Shown here: piece by piece, positions 1-7,222 of the stretch
How the letters are laid out: each line of letters opens with the position of its first letter
Position numbering within the stretch: position 1 is the first letter of the stretch
Origin: DAIUCA01 sp964613675
GTDB taxonomy: Bacteria; Pseudomonadota; Gammaproteobacteria; Competibacterales; Competibacteraceae
Direction of reading: 5' to 3'
Assembly: GCA_964613675.1 (NCBI GenBank)
Contig: CAZTIH010000063.1
Location: forward strand, 1 to 14,201
Length of the DNA: 14,201 nucleotides
Notes under the pieces: generated by a model
Told to the model about the DNA's origin: nothing
Seen by the model: only the letters and a program-made list of their open reading frames with translations
Databases searched by the model: none
Made by a program: the position numbers and the translations under genes

Positions 1-312
1 ACCCGCGACGGCAAAATCATCGAACTGAGCTGGTTTGGCGACCGCGAAATTCGGTTACCCCTCGGCGAACGCTTTCATTCCCAGCGGTTAACCCTTCGGG
101 CATCACAAGTCGGCACGCTCCCCCCCCACCGCGTCGCCCGTTGGGACTATGCCCGTCGCTTGGCGCTGGCCGTACGGCTCCTGGAAGCGGCGGTGTTGGA
201 TGAATTTTTGACAGGAAACAGCCCCTTTAGCGCGTTACCAACGGTCATGGACGAACTTTGTCAATCCCCCACGGTTTTATGTCACAGCATCGAATATCCA
301 TCTGAGGGCTAA
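1..312 (+). CDS. Zinc-type (MDR family) alcohol dehydrogenase-like protein, C-terminal part only
   Basis: The reading frame is open from the first base and stops at 310-312, giving the last 103 residues of a protein that begins outside the window. The end reads like the C-terminus of a zinc-binding medium-chain dehydrogenase/reductase: an ELSWFGDR segment, then LPLGERFHSQRLTLRASQVG, then an ARWDY.RRLALA helix and a final LCHSIEY strand. The N-terminal catalytic and nucleotide-binding parts are not visible, so substrate, cofactor and zinc ligands cannot be judged. The stop lies 5 nt before the start of the PTPS-like gene, and its last codons supply that gene's ribosome binding site (GAGGG at 304-308), so the two are almost certainly co-transcribed. 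From memory, this MDR subfamily is often found beside PTPS-like, glycosyltransferase and methyltransferase genes, as here. An oxidoreduction step in the same pathway is an inference. A C8 tract (120-127) lies in the frame. Confidence 0.75.
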   Translation, partial: TRDGKIIELSWFGDREIRLPLGERFHSQRLTLRASQVGTLPPHRVARWDYARRLALAVRLLEAAVLDEFLTGNSPFSALPTVMDELCQSPTVLCHSIEYPSEG

Positions 313-317
313 ATTTT

Positions 318-716
318 ATGTACACCGTCGGCGTTCGCGACAGCTTCATGATTGCACACAGTTTTACGGGAGAAGTATTTGGGCCTGCGCAACGGCTTCA
401 CGGCGCGACCTACACCGTGGACGTCACCTTGCGTCGGCCCACCCTCGATGCTGACGGCATCGTCACCGACATCGGTAAACTCAGCGATCTCGTTAAAAGC
501 GTGTTGAGCGAGTTCAATTTTCACAACCTCGACGAGTTCGACGAATTCAAAGGCCAAAACACCACCACCGAATTCCTCGCCGCCGTCCTATTTGAACGCC
601 TCAAAATGCGTATCCAACAGGGCGAACTTGGTGCGGGCAGCGAGGGATTGACCGCACTCGCCGTCACACTCCACGAATCCCACAACGCTTGGGCCGCTTA
701 CGAGTCAAGTCTTTGA
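318..716 (+). CDS. Divergent 6-pyruvoyl-tetrahydropterin synthase / QueD-family protein lacking the catalytic triad
   Basis: A 132-residue protein, close to the usual length of the PTPS/QueD (6-carboxytetrahydropterin synthase) T-fold family. ATG at 318 is preceded by GAGGG at 9 nt spacing. Family landmarks are MIAHSF with His14, LHGATY with His28, a GIVTDIGKL segment (Asp51), NTTTEFLA (Thr84, Glu85) and a C-terminal HESH segment whose Glu120 matches the pterin-anchoring glutamate. In canonical enzymes the zinc site is three histidines, the last two in HGH, and catalysis uses a Cys four residues before HGH plus an Asp-His pair. Here the third zinc His is Ala30, the Cys position is Ala24 and the Asp-His pair aligns with Asn67-Phe68. 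Pterin or pyrimidine binding may be kept, but canonical PTPS or QueD chemistry looks unlikely. It is the second gene of the dehydrogenase-PTPS-glycosyltransferase-methyltransferase operon. I did not assign queD because of the missing residues. Confidence 0.85.
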   Translation: MYTVGVRDSFMIAHSFTGEVFGPAQRLHGATYTVDVTLRRPTLDADGIVTDIGKLSDLVKSVLSEFNFHNLDEFDEFKGQNTTTEFLAAVLFERLKMRIQQGELGAGSEGLTALAVTLHESHNAWAAYESSL

Positions 717-1744
717 TTTACTTCGCTATTCCGGGCGATCTCGATACCCCGAGCGGTGGGTATCGCTACGACCGCCAAGTCATCGCCCAACTACAACGGC
801 GAGGCTATGCCGTCGAGGTACTCCACTTAAGCGACCGATTTCCCTGGCCCGAACCGCCCGATTTAGCCCAAGCGGCTACGTTGTTCGCATCGCTACCGAA
901 CCGCAGCATGTTGCTGGTGGACGGCTTGGCGCTGGGGGTGTTGTCCGAGGAAGTGGCTCCCCTTCGCGAGCGACTGTCCCTGTTTGCGTTGGTACATCAT
1001 CCCTTGGCCTATGAAACGGGGTTGACCGCCGAACAGATCGCCCATTTTCGCCAGACGGAAACTGCTGCATTGCGCCATTGTCGGGGCGTGATCGTGACCA
1101 GCCCCCACACGGCGGCGGTACTACAACGCGAATATGCCGTCACTCAGCCAATAACGGTCGCGTTGCCCGGGATTTCCTTACCCGAATTACTGCCCTTAAC
1201 GAGGATTTCCGACGAAAAACAACTTTTGTGTGTGGGGGCACTGATTCCGCGCAAAGGCCACGAACGGCTGATTCGCGCCCTCACCCCCTACCGAGAAGCA
1301 CGCTGGCATCTGCATTGTGTAGGCCGTTGTTTGGAGCCTACGACCCGTCATCTTCGGGCTATCCTCGACGAAACAGCGTTGACCCACAAAGTCACCCTCC
1401 ACGGCGAGAAAACCGACGCAGAATTGGCCCAGTTTTACCGCGAGGCCGACGGCTTGATTTCCGCCGCCCATTACGAGGGCTTTGGGATGGCGATTGCGGA
1501 GAGCATTGCGTACGGCCTCCCGATCATTGCCACGGCGGCGGGGGCCGTGGCGGACTGGCTCCCCCCTCAAGCAGCCCATGTTGTCGCGGATGACGCGGCA
1601 TTACAGACGGCGATAGGGCGATTGCTCACCGACGACGCTTGGTCCAACGCACTACGTCAACAAGCCCGCCAATACCGAGATCAGTTGCCGTCGTGGGGAG
1701 ATACGGCGACGGCGCTGTTGAACGGTCTGGAGATCATTTTATGA
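713..1744 (+). CDS. Glycosyltransferase family 4 (GT-B fold)
   Basis: Encodes about 343 residues of a retaining GT-B glycosyltransferase of the GT4 type. The N-terminal domain begins YFAIPGDLDTPSGGYRYDR, the typical GGxxxY-type acceptor-side entry. The C-terminal nucleotide-sugar domain shows VGALIPRKGH (about residues 174-183), with the Arg-Lys that binds the donor diphosphate, and EGFGMAIAE (255-263), the E-x7-E signature. No membrane segment or signal peptide is apparent, so it is probably cytosolic. I chose TTG at 713 as start because it overlaps the upstream stop in a TTGA arrangement typical of translational coupling; a TTG at 689 would add eight residues. The end overlaps the methyltransferase start in ATGA (1741-1744). 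Beside a PTPS-like enzyme and a methyltransferase, it probably glycosylates a small molecule rather than a cell-surface polymer, but donor and acceptor are unknown. Confidence 0.87.
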   Translation: MIYFAIPGDLDTPSGGYRYDRQVIAQLQRRGYAVEVLHLSDRFPWPEPPDLAQAATLFASLPNRSMLLVDGLALGVLSEEVAPLRERLSLFALVHHPLAYETGLTAEQIAHFRQTETAALRHCRGVIVTSPHTAAVLQREYAVTQPITVALPGISLPELLPLTRISDEKQLLCVGALIPRKGHERLIRALTPYREARWHLHCVGRCLEPTTRHLRAILDETALTHKVTLHGEKTDAELAQFYREADGLISAAHYEGFGMAIAESIAYGLPIIATAAGAVADWLPPQAAHVVADDAALQTAIGRLLTDDAWSNALRQQARQYRDQLPSWGDTATALLNGLEIIL

Positions 1745-2541
1745 GTGAATCTTTTTCTGCTGACTGGCTGTCGCTGCGGGAAACAGCGGATGCGTTAGCC
1801 CGTTCACCGATATTATTGGCGCTCGCAAAAACCCATTTTGGCGCTAAAAAAATGATCAATATCATGGATTTAGGTACGGGAACGGGGAGCAACTATCGTT
1901 ACCTCAAGGCGCATCTACCGATTCCCCAACAGTGGTGGCTGGTGGACCGTGACCCCAAGTTACTGGGCGTTTTACGAGAAACCCTCCCCGAAAATGCCCC
2001 CGTTCACCTTGTAGCGTGCGATCTCAATGCGCTATCGACCTTGGACTTTAGTTCACTCGATCTTGTGACGGCGTCGGCGCTCCTCGACCTCACGACCGCC
2101 GCGTGGGTAGATGCCCTGGTGACGAAATGTCGGGAAGCGCACTGTGCATTGTGGGTGACGTTGAGCGTCAATGGGGTCATTCAGTGGCAACCGCCTCATC
2201 CCAACGACGACGCCATCCGCGACGCCTTCAACCGTCATCAATTGAACGACAAGGGCTTTGGTCACGCGCTGGGGCCACGTGGCGGCGATTATCTCGCGAC
2301 GTGCTTGGCATTGGCGGGGTACGAGGTGGTGAAAGCGACGGCGAATTGGCGACTGGAGGGAGTGATGCAGCGGGCCTTGGTAGACCGCCTCATCGTCGAT
2401 TACGCCGCCGTTGCGCGGGAAATGGGCGTTGCAGCGGTTGACGACTGGCAGTCACAACGGAATTCATGGCGGGACCAAACCCAATTGCGGGTCGGTCACT
2501 GGGATATTCTCGCGCTTCCCCACGAGATCACAATCGAATAA
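1741..2541 (+). CDS. Class I SAM-dependent methyltransferase
   Basis: A 266-residue protein starting at the ATG of an ATGA overlap with the glycosyltransferase stop. An upstream in-frame start at 1639 would run about 100 nt into that gene and is unlikely. Motif I is seen as IMDLGTGTGSN (Asp43 to Gly49), followed by WWLVDRDP, whose acidic residue should bind the SAM ribose. A later DLVTASALLDL stretch fits motif IV of a Rossmann-type methyltransferase. No target-specific motif is recognisable, so N-, O- or C-methylation cannot be told apart. It is the last gene of the plus-strand operon and probably modifies the same small molecule as the glycosyltransferase. Its last 78 nt overlap the 3' end of the convergent RibD-like gene, and no terminator separates them. 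Confidence 0.83.
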   Translation: MSESFSADWLSLRETADALARSPILLALAKTHFGAKKMINIMDLGTGTGSNYRYLKAHLPIPQQWWLVDRDPKLLGVLRETLPENAPVHLVACDLNALSTLDFSSLDLVTASALLDLTTAAWVDALVTKCREAHCALWVTLSVNGVIQWQPPHPNDDAIRDAFNRHQLNDKGFGHALGPRGGDYLATCLALAGYEVVKATANWRLEGVMQRALVDRLIVDYAAVAREMGVAAVDDWQSQRNSWRDQTQLRVGHWDILALPHEITIE

Positions 2542-3195
2542 CACGTCGTCGCCCATGGCAAAATGCCGACAGCGCAAGCGATTTGCGGCGGCCAAGGTGT
2601 CAACGGGAGGGAGCTGCAACCCAAGGCGGCCCCCACCAATGATGAGGGGAGCAATGGCAATATGTAAGCGCGTCAATGCGCGTGCCGCCAAAAATCGCGA
2701 CACCGTGACACCGCCTCCTTCGACAAATAATCGCTGAATCCCCAAGTCCCGAAGCTGCGCGACGAGCTGGCCGTAATCCAAAGCCGTTGCCGTGGGGACG
2801 CGAACGACCTCCACCATCGGCAACGCATTCACCCGCACATTCTCGCCACAAATTCGCCATGTGATGGCCTGTTGGTCGCGAAAGAGCTTGAGGTGGGGGG
2901 GTAAACGCGCTTCGAGATCGAGCACAATGCGAACGGGATTTGGCCCAATTACCCGTCGCGTCGTGAGTTGGGGGTCGTCGCGCAACGCCGTCCCGAAACC
3001 GACTAAAACGCCGTCGCATAGGGCGCGAATTCGATGCAAGTGGGTGAGATTTTCGGGGCCCGTCACAAAGCACGAATCGCCATTATGCGTCGCAATACAC
3101 CCATTGAGACTCTGCCCCAAGTGGCCCAATACCCAAGTGGGTGACCACAACGGTTCGTAAAGCGACCACCATTTTTCGGCTGCGCGAGGGATCAT
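2464..3195 (-). CDS. RibD C-terminal-domain (DHFR-like) reductase, stand-alone
   Basis: A 243-residue protein from the ATG at 3195 (MIPRAAEKWW). It matches the RibD_C / dihydrofolate-reductase-like fold: SLNGCIAT near the N-terminus, then RALCDGVLVGFGTALRDDPQ, NPVRIVLD, QRLFVEGGGVTVSRFL and PLIIGGG toward the end. In riboflavin synthesis this domain reduces the ribose of a pyrimidine intermediate with NADPH. No cytidine-deaminase domain (HAE...PCxxC) is present, so this is not a bifunctional RibD, and a specialised reductase acting on a GTP-derived pyrimidine or pterin is more likely. It lies 35 bp downstream of yejE on the same strand, so it may be transcribed with the transporter genes. It also converges on the PTPS/GT/methyltransferase operon. 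About 20 C-terminal residues after VLFDCDL look like an extension and encode the overlap with the methyltransferase. Activity and pathway are inferred. Confidence 0.8.
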   Translation of the reverse strand: MIPRAAEKWWSLYEPLWSPTWVLGHLGQSLNGCIATHNGDSCFVTGPENLTHLHRIRALCDGVLVGFGTALRDDPQLTTRRVIGPNPVRIVLDLEARLPPHLKLFRDQQAITWRICGENVRVNALPMVEVVRVPTATALDYGQLVAQLRDLGIQRLFVEGGGVTVSRFLAARALTRLHIAIAPLIIGGGRLGLQLPPVDTLAAANRLRCRHFAMGDDVLFDCDLVGKRENIPVTDPQLGLVPP

Positions 3196-3230
3196 GTGAT
3201 TTACCGACTTTTTTGCAGGAAATTGCGAGT

Positions 3231-4265
3231 TTACGTCGCGACATGGCGAGGATCGAAGGCATCCCGTACCGCCTCCCCCACCATGACGAGTAAGGTCAAC
3301 AGCCCCGCAATCACCATAAATCCCGATAACCCCAGCCACGGTGCATGAAGATTTTCCTTGCCCTGGCGCAACAAATCCCCCAGTGACGCCGAGCCAGGGG
3401 GTAATCCGAGGCCCAGAAAATCCAATGCCGTCAGCGAAGTCACGGCCCCGGCCAAGATAAAGGGCAGAAAAGTCAAGGTCGCAACCAGGGCATTGGGCAA
3501 AATGTGTCGCCACATCACCGCGTAGGTGGGTACCCCCAGCGCCAACGCTGCCCGTACGAAATCCTGTTCCCGTCCGCGCAAAAATTCGGCCCGCACCACC
3601 GAGACCAGTCCCGTCCAGCTAAACAACAGCAAGACGATTAGGAGCGTCCAAAAGCCCGGCACCAACACACTCGCCACGATGATGAGAATAAATAGCTGCG
3701 GCAATCCACTCCAAATCTCGATAAATCGTTGGCAAATCAAGTCCGTCAATCCGCCAAAATACCCCTGAATCGCCCCGACGATGATGCCTATGAGGGTGGA
3801 AACGGCGGTCAGAATCAGCCCAAACAACACCGATAGCCGAAACCCGTAAATCAACCGAGCCAATACGCTGCGACCTTGGTCATCCGATCCTAAGGGGTGA
3901 CGCCACGAGGGGGGGGCCGGCGCGGGAGTGGGTAAGTCGCGATCCACCGTTTTGTAGTTGAACGGAATGATCGGCCAAATCATCCAGCCGCTTTGTTCGA
4001 TCTGTTGAATCAGAAAGGGATCGCGATAATCCGCCGGACTGGGGAAAAAGCCGCCAAAATCGGTCTCGGCGTACTCGACTAATACCGGAAAGAAAAACTG
4101 TTCCTCGTAACGAACCAAAATCGGTCGGTCGTTCGCAATCCATTCGGCAAATAAACTGACCGTGAACAAACCCAGAAATAACCATAGGGCATAAAAACCC
4201 ATGCGATGACGGCAAAATTGTTGCCATCGGCGTTGGGTTAACGGCGAAAGCGTCCAAAAAGTCAT
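3231..4265 (-). CDS. yejE: Oligopeptide ABC transporter permease YejE
   Basis: A 344-residue inner-membrane permease, close to the E. coli YejE length (341). An N-terminal membrane segment (FYALWLFLGLFTVSLFA) is followed by the long periplasmic loop typical of YejE, including FGGFFPSPADYRDPF and a HPLGSDDQGRSVLARLIYG motif that marks the DppC/OppC-type permease domain. At least five hydrophobic segments follow, with an EAA-type loop ALGVPTYAVMWRHILPNAL that should contact the ATPase. The start is an ATGA overlap with the yejB stop, with GAGG 7 nt upstream. With YejB it would form the channel of an importer for peptides; in E. coli the Yej system takes up microcin C and other oligopeptides. 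The usual next gene, yejF (tandem ATPase), is absent and replaced by a RibD-like reductase. A G8 tract (3909-3916 on the plus strand) lies in the frame. Confidence 0.93.
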   Translation of the reverse strand: MTFWTLSPLTQRRWQQFCRHRMGFYALWLFLGLFTVSLFAEWIANDRPILVRYEEQFFFPVLVEYAETDFGGFFPSPADYRDPFLIQQIEQSGWMIWPIIPFNYKTVDRDLPTPAPAPPSWRHPLGSDDQGRSVLARLIYGFRLSVLFGLILTAVSTLIGIIVGAIQGYFGGLTDLICQRFIEIWSGLPQLFILIIVASVLVPGFWTLLIVLLLFSWTGLVSVVRAEFLRGREQDFVRAALALGVPTYAVMWRHILPNALVATLTFLPFILAGAVTSLTALDFLGLGLPPGSASLGDLLRQGKENLHAPWLGLSGFMVIAGLLTLLVMVGEAVRDAFDPRHVAT

Positions 4266-5356
4266 GACTTAGCCTCAAAATTGATGCGGGGGTCGATGAG
4301 GTGGTAACTGATGTCCGTCATGAGATTGAGCAGTAACCCCAATAAACTAAAGGCGTATAGCGTGCCAAACATCACGGGGTAGTCGCGGCGGGTAATGGCT
4401 TCAAAGGCCAACAATCCAATGCCGTCGAGGGAAAAAATCACCTCAATGAGCAACGATCCCGTGAACAACAAACTCACCAGTGCGGCCGGGAAACCCGCGA
4501 TCACAATTAACAGCGCATTGCGAAATACATGACCGTACAAAATAGCGGGTTCGGTTAACCCTTTTGCCCGCGCCGTCGTGACATATTGCTTGCGGATTTC
4601 GTCGAGAAAGCTGTTTTTGACCAATAACGTGAGGGTCGCAAAGCCCCCAATCACCATCGCGGCCGTCGGTAATGTGATGTGCCAGAGGTAGTCCAAAATG
4701 CGCTGTGGCCAACTTAAATCCGCCCAATTATCTGAAGTGAAGCCCCGTAACGGAAACCAGTCCAGATAACGCCCCCCCGCAAAAATCACAATCAACAAAA
4801 TGGCGAACAAGAATGAGGGAATCGCGTTGCCCACAATGACCACGAGACTACTCCCGCGATCAAAAGCCGAACCGTGATGCACCGCCTTGACAATCCCCAA
4901 TGGAATCGAAATCACATAAATAATGAGCGTGCTCCACAGCCCCAACGACACCGACACGGGCAGTTTCTCAATCACTAAATCCACCACAGGGCGGTCGCGA
5001 AAAAAGCTCCGTCCCAAATCGAACACCGCGTACTGGCGCACCATCTCCCCAAAACGTATCCACAGCGGTTTATCAAATCCAAATTGACGCGCTAAATCCG
5101 CCCGTAACTGTGCGTCGATTCCCTGGGCACCTCGGTAAAGGGGATTGCTTCCGATGTCTCGGGTATCGGTCTGGGTTTCAGCGCCCGCCGTACCCGTAAT
5201 TCGGCTCCCCATGTCGGCGACCGGCCCACGGAGTTCGGCCATGAGCTGTTCGATAGGGCCGCCAGGGGCCAGTTGGACGATAAAAAAATTCGTCGTGACG
5301 ATTCCCAAAAGCGTGAAGGGAATGAGCAACAAGCGCCGTAAAATATAAGCAGTCAT
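4262..5356 (-). CDS. yejB: Oligopeptide ABC transporter permease YejB
   Basis: A 364-residue inner-membrane permease, the same length as E. coli YejB. The N-terminus MTAYILRRLLLIPFTLLGIVTTNFFIVQLAPGGPIE is typical of DppB/OppB-type permeases, with a first membrane helix and a conserved APGGP. The YejB-specific insert before QFGFDKPLWIRF is present. Further hydrophobic segments follow, and an EAA-type loop YVTTARAKGLTEPAILYGHVFRNAL lies near residue 270. It pairs with YejE as the translocation channel of the peptide importer fed by YejA. The start lies 15 nt after the yejA stop with no clear Shine-Dalgarno, so its translation may depend on ribosomes finishing yejA. The stop overlaps the yejE start as ATGA. 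Confidence 0.94.
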   Translation of the reverse strand: MTAYILRRLLLIPFTLLGIVTTNFFIVQLAPGGPIEQLMAELRGPVADMGSRITGTAGAETQTDTRDIGSNPLYRGAQGIDAQLRADLARQFGFDKPLWIRFGEMVRQYAVFDLGRSFFRDRPVVDLVIEKLPVSVSLGLWSTLIIYVISIPLGIVKAVHHGSAFDRGSSLVVIVGNAIPSFLFAILLIVIFAGGRYLDWFPLRGFTSDNWADLSWPQRILDYLWHITLPTAAMVIGGFATLTLLVKNSFLDEIRKQYVTTARAKGLTEPAILYGHVFRNALLIVIAGFPAALVSLLFTGSLLIEVIFSLDGIGLLAFEAITRRDYPVMFGTLYAFSLLGLLLNLMTDISYHLIDPRINFEAKS

Positions 5357-5371
5357 TGGGATTTGAAGGCG

Positions 5372-7210
5372 TTAAGGCGATGGGGCGTCTAGTAACCACC
5401 ACGCATTGAAAACAAATCCCACTCGGGTCGAGACAGTGGTTTCGGGGATGCCAAACCGATTCCAGTACGCCACGCGATCAACATTCACATGCCAATGCGG
5501 AATCACTAAAAACTGCCACTGTAAAACGCGATCCAGCGCCCGTACCCGTTGAATCAGCGACGCTCGATCGGGAGCCGCGATGACCTGTTCCACCAACGCA
5601 TCGACGACTGCATTTTGAAGGCCCGCTAAATTGCGACTGCCCGGGGTTTCAGCGGCCACACTGCCCCAAAAATCCCGTTGCTCGTTGCCCGGCGACGAAG
5701 ATTGGCCCCACACATTGACCACCACGTCGAAATCGAAGTCTCGCACGCGATTTTCATACTGGGACGGATCAATCGTGCGCACGGTCGCGGTAATGCCAAG
5801 CCGCTCTAAGTTGCGGGTGAAGGGGAGGGTAATGGGTTCAAAGGCCGGCGAATCGAGCAGAATTTCAAAGGTGAACGGTTGATTGTCGGCATTGACCAGA
5901 CGGCGATTCTCAAAACGCCAGCCCGCCGCTTGTAACAGATCTAAAGCGGTTTTCAGATTTTCGCGAATGGCGTTGGCATCGGGGTTTTGCGGGGGGGCAT
6001 ATTCCGTTGTGAACACTTCGGGCGGTAGCGCGTCTCGGTGGCGTTCCAACAGAGCGAGTTCCTCATCGGCAGGCAACGCTCGGGCAGCGAGTTCGGAATT
6101 GTCGAAGTAACTTCGAGTGCGAATGTATTGATCGAAAAAGAGATTTCGGTTGCTCCACTCAAAATCAAACGCATAAGCCAATGCACGACGTACCCGAGCG
6201 TCTTGGAACAACGGACGCCGTAAATTGAACACATACCCCTGCATTCCCGCCACGCGCTCATGGGGAAATTCCCGCTTAATCAACTCACCTCGCTGCAATT
6301 CGGGGATGTCGTACGCCAACGCCCAATCCCGTGCGCGATTCTCGACCCGTGCATCAAATTGACGGGCTTTGAAGGCTTCAAGGGCGACGGTCGCATCTCG
6401 ATAGTAGTCAAAGCGGATCTGCTGAAAGTTGTAGAGACCGCGATTGACGGGCAGATGCCATCCCCAGTAATCGGGATCGCGTTCCAGCGAAATGAAGCGG
6501 TTAGGCTCAAACCGACGGATTCGGTAAGGTCCACTTCCCATCGGTATTTCGAGAGAAGGCGCACTAAAATCGCGATTTTCCCAATGATTTTTGGACAGAA
6601 CGGGCAACTGTCCGAGGATGAGCGGCAACTCCATATTTTTCTGTTCAGGGTCAAAGGAGAATCGAATGGTGTGTTCATCCTTGATTTCGACCGTTTGAAC
6701 ATTGGCGTAATAGAATCTGAAGAATGGCCGCCCTTCTGAACGCAGAATTTCAAAGGAAAATTGGACATCGGCGGCGGTGATGGGGCTACCGTCATGGAAC
6801 CGCGCTTCGGGTCGCAAACGATATTCGACAAAGGACCGATCCGAGGGAATCAGAATGGTTTCCGCAATTAACCCGTATTCTGTAAACGCCTCATCTTGGC
6901 TCTGCACCGTCAGAGTCTCGAAAAGGTAGTTCAACCCCGCCGCACTCTGGCCCCGCACATTGAATGGGTTAAACGTATCAAATCCCCCAACTGCCGCGAG
7001 TCGCACAGTTCCCCCCACCGGGGCATCGGGGTTGACGTACTCAAAATGGGTAAAATCGGCGGGATATTTGGGTTCACCGTGCATCGCGAACCCGTGAACG
7101 GGGGTGTCGTAAAGGGCGTGACTGGGAAACGGCAACAGACTGACCCCGACGATCAGCGTTAGCCAAAGCCGTTTAAGCATCGCCATAATAGAAACGTTCA
7201 TCATCATCAT
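5372..7210 (-). CDS. yejA: Periplasmic oligopeptide-binding protein YejA
   Basis: Encodes up to 612 residues of a family 5 extracellular solute-binding protein; E. coli YejA has 604. Near the N-terminus is a Sec signal peptide, MLKRLWLTLIVGVSLLPFPSHA, probably cleaved before LYDTPVHGFAMHGEPKYP. The mature protein has typical motifs: VNPDAPVGGTVRLAAVGGFDTFNPF, the RLRPEARFHDGSPITAADV block of SBP_bac_5, and RRALAYAFDFEW. It should capture peptides for YejBE. The start is uncertain. Four consecutive ATG codons occupy 7210-7199, with GGTGA 7 nt upstream of the first; ATGs at 7186 and 7180 would give a more standard signal peptide of 602-604 residues in total. An upstream extension into fabI is rejected. 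The start codon lies 12 nt from the divergent fabI start. It is the first gene of the yejABE operon. Confidence 0.92.
   Translation of the reverse strand: MMMMNVSIMAMLKRLWLTLIVGVSLLPFPSHALYDTPVHGFAMHGEPKYPADFTHFEYVNPDAPVGGTVRLAAVGGFDTFNPFNVRGQSAAGLNYLFETLTVQSQDEAFTEYGLIAETILIPSDRSFVEYRLRPEARFHDGSPITAADVQFSFEILRSEGRPFFRFYYANVQTVEIKDEHTIRFSFDPEQKNMELPLILGQLPVLSKNHWENRDFSAPSLEIPMGSGPYRIRRFEPNRFISLERDPDYWGWHLPVNRGLYNFQQIRFDYYRDATVALEAFKARQFDARVENRARDWALAYDIPELQRGELIKREFPHERVAGMQGYVFNLRRPLFQDARVRRALAYAFDFEWSNRNLFFDQYIRTRSYFDNSELAARALPADEELALLERHRDALPPEVFTTEYAPPQNPDANAIRENLKTALDLLQAAGWRFENRRLVNADNQPFTFEILLDSPAFEPITLPFTRNLERLGITATVRTIDPSQYENRVRDFDFDVVVNVWGQSSSPGNEQRDFWGSVAAETPGSRNLAGLQNAVVDALVEQVIAAPDRASLIQRVRALDRVLQWQFLVIPHWHVNVDRVAYWNRFGIPETTVSTRVGFVFNAWWLLDAPSP
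7184..7189 (+). promoter_or_regulatory. Candidate -10 element for fabI inside the yejA signal-peptide region
   Basis: CATAAT, one mismatch from the TATAAT consensus, lies 33 nt before the fabI ATG. Because only 12 nt separate the fabI and yejA start codons, any fabI promoter must lie within yejA coding DNA or further away. No good -35 is visible at 17 nt spacing; TTAGCC at 7159-7164 is the nearest weak match. Transcription start data are lacking, so this is a weak call. Confidence 0.25.
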
Positions 7211-7222
7211 TGGAGTGTCACC

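Noticed and set aside
1078..1593. Open frame of 171 codons on the plus strand inside the glycosyltransferase gene
   Set aside because: Low-complexity Arg/Pro/Ser-rich translation without motifs, in a shifted frame of a well-supported gene.
1639..1740. Longer start for the methyltransferase at 1639
   Set aside because: It runs inside the glycosyltransferase gene in another frame. The ATGA overlap at 1741 gives a normal methyltransferase length.
2542..3195. Possibility that the RibD-like gene is a full bifunctional RibD
   Set aside because: No deaminase zinc motif is found upstream of the reductase domain, and yejE occupies the adjacent DNA.
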